Assembly: GCA_944389195.1 (NCBI GenBank)
Contig: CALXLM010000044.1
Location: 1 to 32,971, forward strand
Length of the DNA: 32,971 bases
Source of the DNA: an uncultured Opitutales bacterium
GTDB taxonomy: Bacteria; Verrucomicrobiota; Verrucomicrobiia; Opitutales; Intestinicryptomonadaceae
Reading direction: 5' to 3'
The notes beneath the pieces were generated by a model. It was not told the DNA's origin. It worked only from the letters and a program-made list of their open reading frames with translations, and ran no database searches. Of the stretch, positions 31,656 through 32,971 are shown piece by piece (position 1 is the stretch's first letter; every line of letters starts with the position of its first letter). The position numbers and the translations under genes are program-made.

Positions 31656-32971
31656 ATGTTGAAATTTAAGAAAAAGGCGGTCCTGTTTGCCGCATTGGCG
31701 TCGGTTGCGGCTTTGTGCGCCGGAAATACCGAATCCGGAGGCGAAACGGAACCCGAGCCCGGCGGGGCCGACGGCGTGTTGGAGCCCATGGAGGTCACGG
31801 CATACCGGTTCGGCATGGATCCTCTTTCTGTTCCCGTCAATTCGCATGTTATCACCCGCGGAGAAATAGAAGACAGCGCATCTACGACAGTCCCGGAGGT
31901 GCTGGCAAAGAAGGGGAACGTGCGCTTCATGTCTTATACGGGAGGATATTCCGACGGCAATCTCGCAATGCGCGGTTTCGGAGAACAATCGCAGACAAGG
32001 ATACTCGTGCTTGTGGACGGCGTGCGGTACAATCCTTCGGATATGGCCTCGATAAACTGGTCGTCCATTCCGCTTTCGACGGTTGACAGCATAGAAATTT
32101 TAAGGGGAGCCCAGAGCGCCATGTACGGCGGCCATGCGGAGGCGGGCGTAATAAAAATATCCACAATACGCCCGTCCGACGGGTATGACGCCAACGTCAA
32201 TGCGCTGTACGGCTCTTACGGGCTTTACGACGTTTCCGCGTGGGCTTCCGGAAGGGAGGGAGACGCCTTTTTTTCCGCGAATGTTTCGACATACAACTAC
32301 GACGGCTATCGGGAATTCTCCGAAGCGTGGTCGAACGGCGCGGGGCTTATGTGCGGATACGATATCTCCGAAGGGTCCTCGATAATTTTAAGGGGCGATT
32401 ACAGCGAATCATACATACAGTATCCTGAAGCGCTTTCGTGGGCGGATTTCCAGGACGATCCGCGCAAAGCCTCCGGATACAGCATGGCGTTTCACGACAA
32501 GACGGGATTATATACGGCCAATCTCAAATCGGAAACCGACAGCGCAAAAGGAGACGCAACTTTCGGCCTGCGCTTTCGGGACAGGAGAATTTACGACTAC
32601 GGCAAGGAAATGCCGAAATATAACAACCAGTGGACGTATTCGTTCTCGCCGCGCGTCGATATAACGGCGATAGAGGATACAAACATTTTTGCCGGGGTTG
32701 ACGCAAACTATTCGAATATAGACTATTGGCAGCAGTCGAAAAACATAATTTACGATGTTTTGTACTCCGACAGAACTTCAAAGGTTGACAGGTTGGATTT
32801 CGGCGCCTACGCCGGCGCATCGCACGATCTGACGGAGAAATGGACCGTCAGCGGCGGGGCGCGCGCCGACGCCGCATACACTTCGGCCGCTTGGACTTCT
32901 TATGTCTGGGGGCGCTACGACACGCGCCCGGAAATTGCCGGCGATTACGACGGCTCAAAATGGGATACCGG
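31656..32971 (+). CDS. TonB-dependent outer-membrane receptor, BtuB-like (cobamide uptake), 3' truncated by window edge
   Basis: An outer-membrane beta-barrel receptor that imports a substrate with TonB energy; its place behind a B12 riboswitch makes cobalamin or related cobamides the likely substrate. The ATG at 31656 opens a signal peptide (MLKFKKKAVLFAALASVAALCAG). An acidic stretch and a TonB-box-like EPMEVTA follow near residues 47-53. The plug domain shows VPEVLAKKGNVRF, LAMRGFGEQSQTRILVLVDGVRYN and IEILRGAQSAMYGGHAEAGVIKI, all canonical. The remaining visible part, to about residue 438, is alternating barrel strands rich in Tyr and Ser. The frame is open at the window end, so roughly a third of a normal receptor is missing. 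No BtuF/C/D genes are visible. Confidence 0.9.
   Translation, partial: MLKFKKKAVLFAALASVAALCAGNTESGGETEPEPGGADGVLEPMEVTAYRFGMDPLSVPVNSHVITRGEIEDSASTTVPEVLAKKGNVRFMSYTGGYSDGNLAMRGFGEQSQTRILVLVDGVRYNPSDMASINWSSIPLSTVDSIEILRGAQSAMYGGHAEAGVIKISTIRPSDGYDANVNALYGSYGLYDVSAWASGREGDAFFSANVSTYNYDGYREFSEAWSNGAGLMCGYDISEGSSIILRGDYSESYIQYPEALSWADFQDDPRKASGYSMAFHDKTGLYTANLKSETDSAKGDATFGLRFRDRRIYDYGKEMPKYNNQWTYSFSPRVDITAIEDTNIFAGVDANYSNIDYWQQSKNIIYDVLYSDRTSKVDRLDFGAYAGASHDLTEKWTVSGGARADAAYTSAAWTSYVWGRYDTRPEIAGDYDGSKWDT

Noticed and set aside
1-32971. TGA reassigned to Trp
   Set aside because: Conserved Trp codons in this window are TGG, and several genes, including ppgK, proA and queC, end properly at TGA.

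Overview
Organism. The window looks like a chromosome fragment from a Gram-negative bacterium of the PVC group, most likely Verrucomicrobiota (Opitutae-like); Lentisphaerota or Kiritimatiellota cannot be excluded. The reasons are two proteins with PEP-CTERM sorting tails (Val-Pro-Glu-Pro, hydrophobic helix, Arg/Lys-rich end), a TonB-dependent receptor, lipoprotein signals, a polyphosphate-type glucokinase and very few clear Shine-Dalgarno sequences. No rRNA, tRNA, CRISPR array, phage gene or transposase was found.

Layout. 1-2990: the 3' part of a CE7 acetyl-xylan esterase (+), then ppgK and a DedA-like membrane protein (-). 2990-6090: a gene-poor stretch whose one recognisable gene, a formylglycine-generating-enzyme-like PEP-CTERM protein, is broken by an in-frame TGA just after its signal peptide; a strong terminator follows. 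6092-13439: a tight plus-strand run of an exported protein, an orphan periplasmic-binding-protein-like lipoprotein, a short ComEC, tilS and ftsH. 13440-18982: a TSR3/DTW-like RNA-modification protein (-), then icd, a PfkB sugar kinase, proA and an unknown membrane protein (+). 19016-20973: queC-mtaB (-), tRNA modification. 21043-24473: a Na+/phosphate cotransporter and a PilN/PilO-like (GspL/GspM-like) pair (+). 24643-29221: an Aas-type acyl-activating enzyme and an AraC regulator (-), divergent from an exported GH101/DUF5696-like putative glycosidase (+). 29346-30092: a FliA/WhiG-type sigma factor (-). 30200-32971: a cobalamin riboswitch, a PEP-CTERM protein resembling DUF4465, and a BtuB-like TonB-dependent receptor cut by the window end.

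How the genes work together. Most of the window is housekeeping: proteolysis, TCA cycle, proline synthesis, tRNA modification, phosphate uptake. The accessory parts are carbohydrate use (esterase, glucokinase, AraC plus putative glycosidase) and vitamin B12 uptake.

The most interesting unit is the riboswitch-led locus at 30300-32971. It places a PEP-CTERM-anchored surface protein directly upstream of a cobalamin-type outer-membrane receptor. This suggests a PVC-lineage counterpart of the accessory surface B12-binding proteins of Bacteroidetes, but with exosortase-type anchoring instead of a lipoprotein anchor. Its leader carries a candidate terminator and the two genes are separated by a very stable hairpin, so expression appears to be controlled at several levels.
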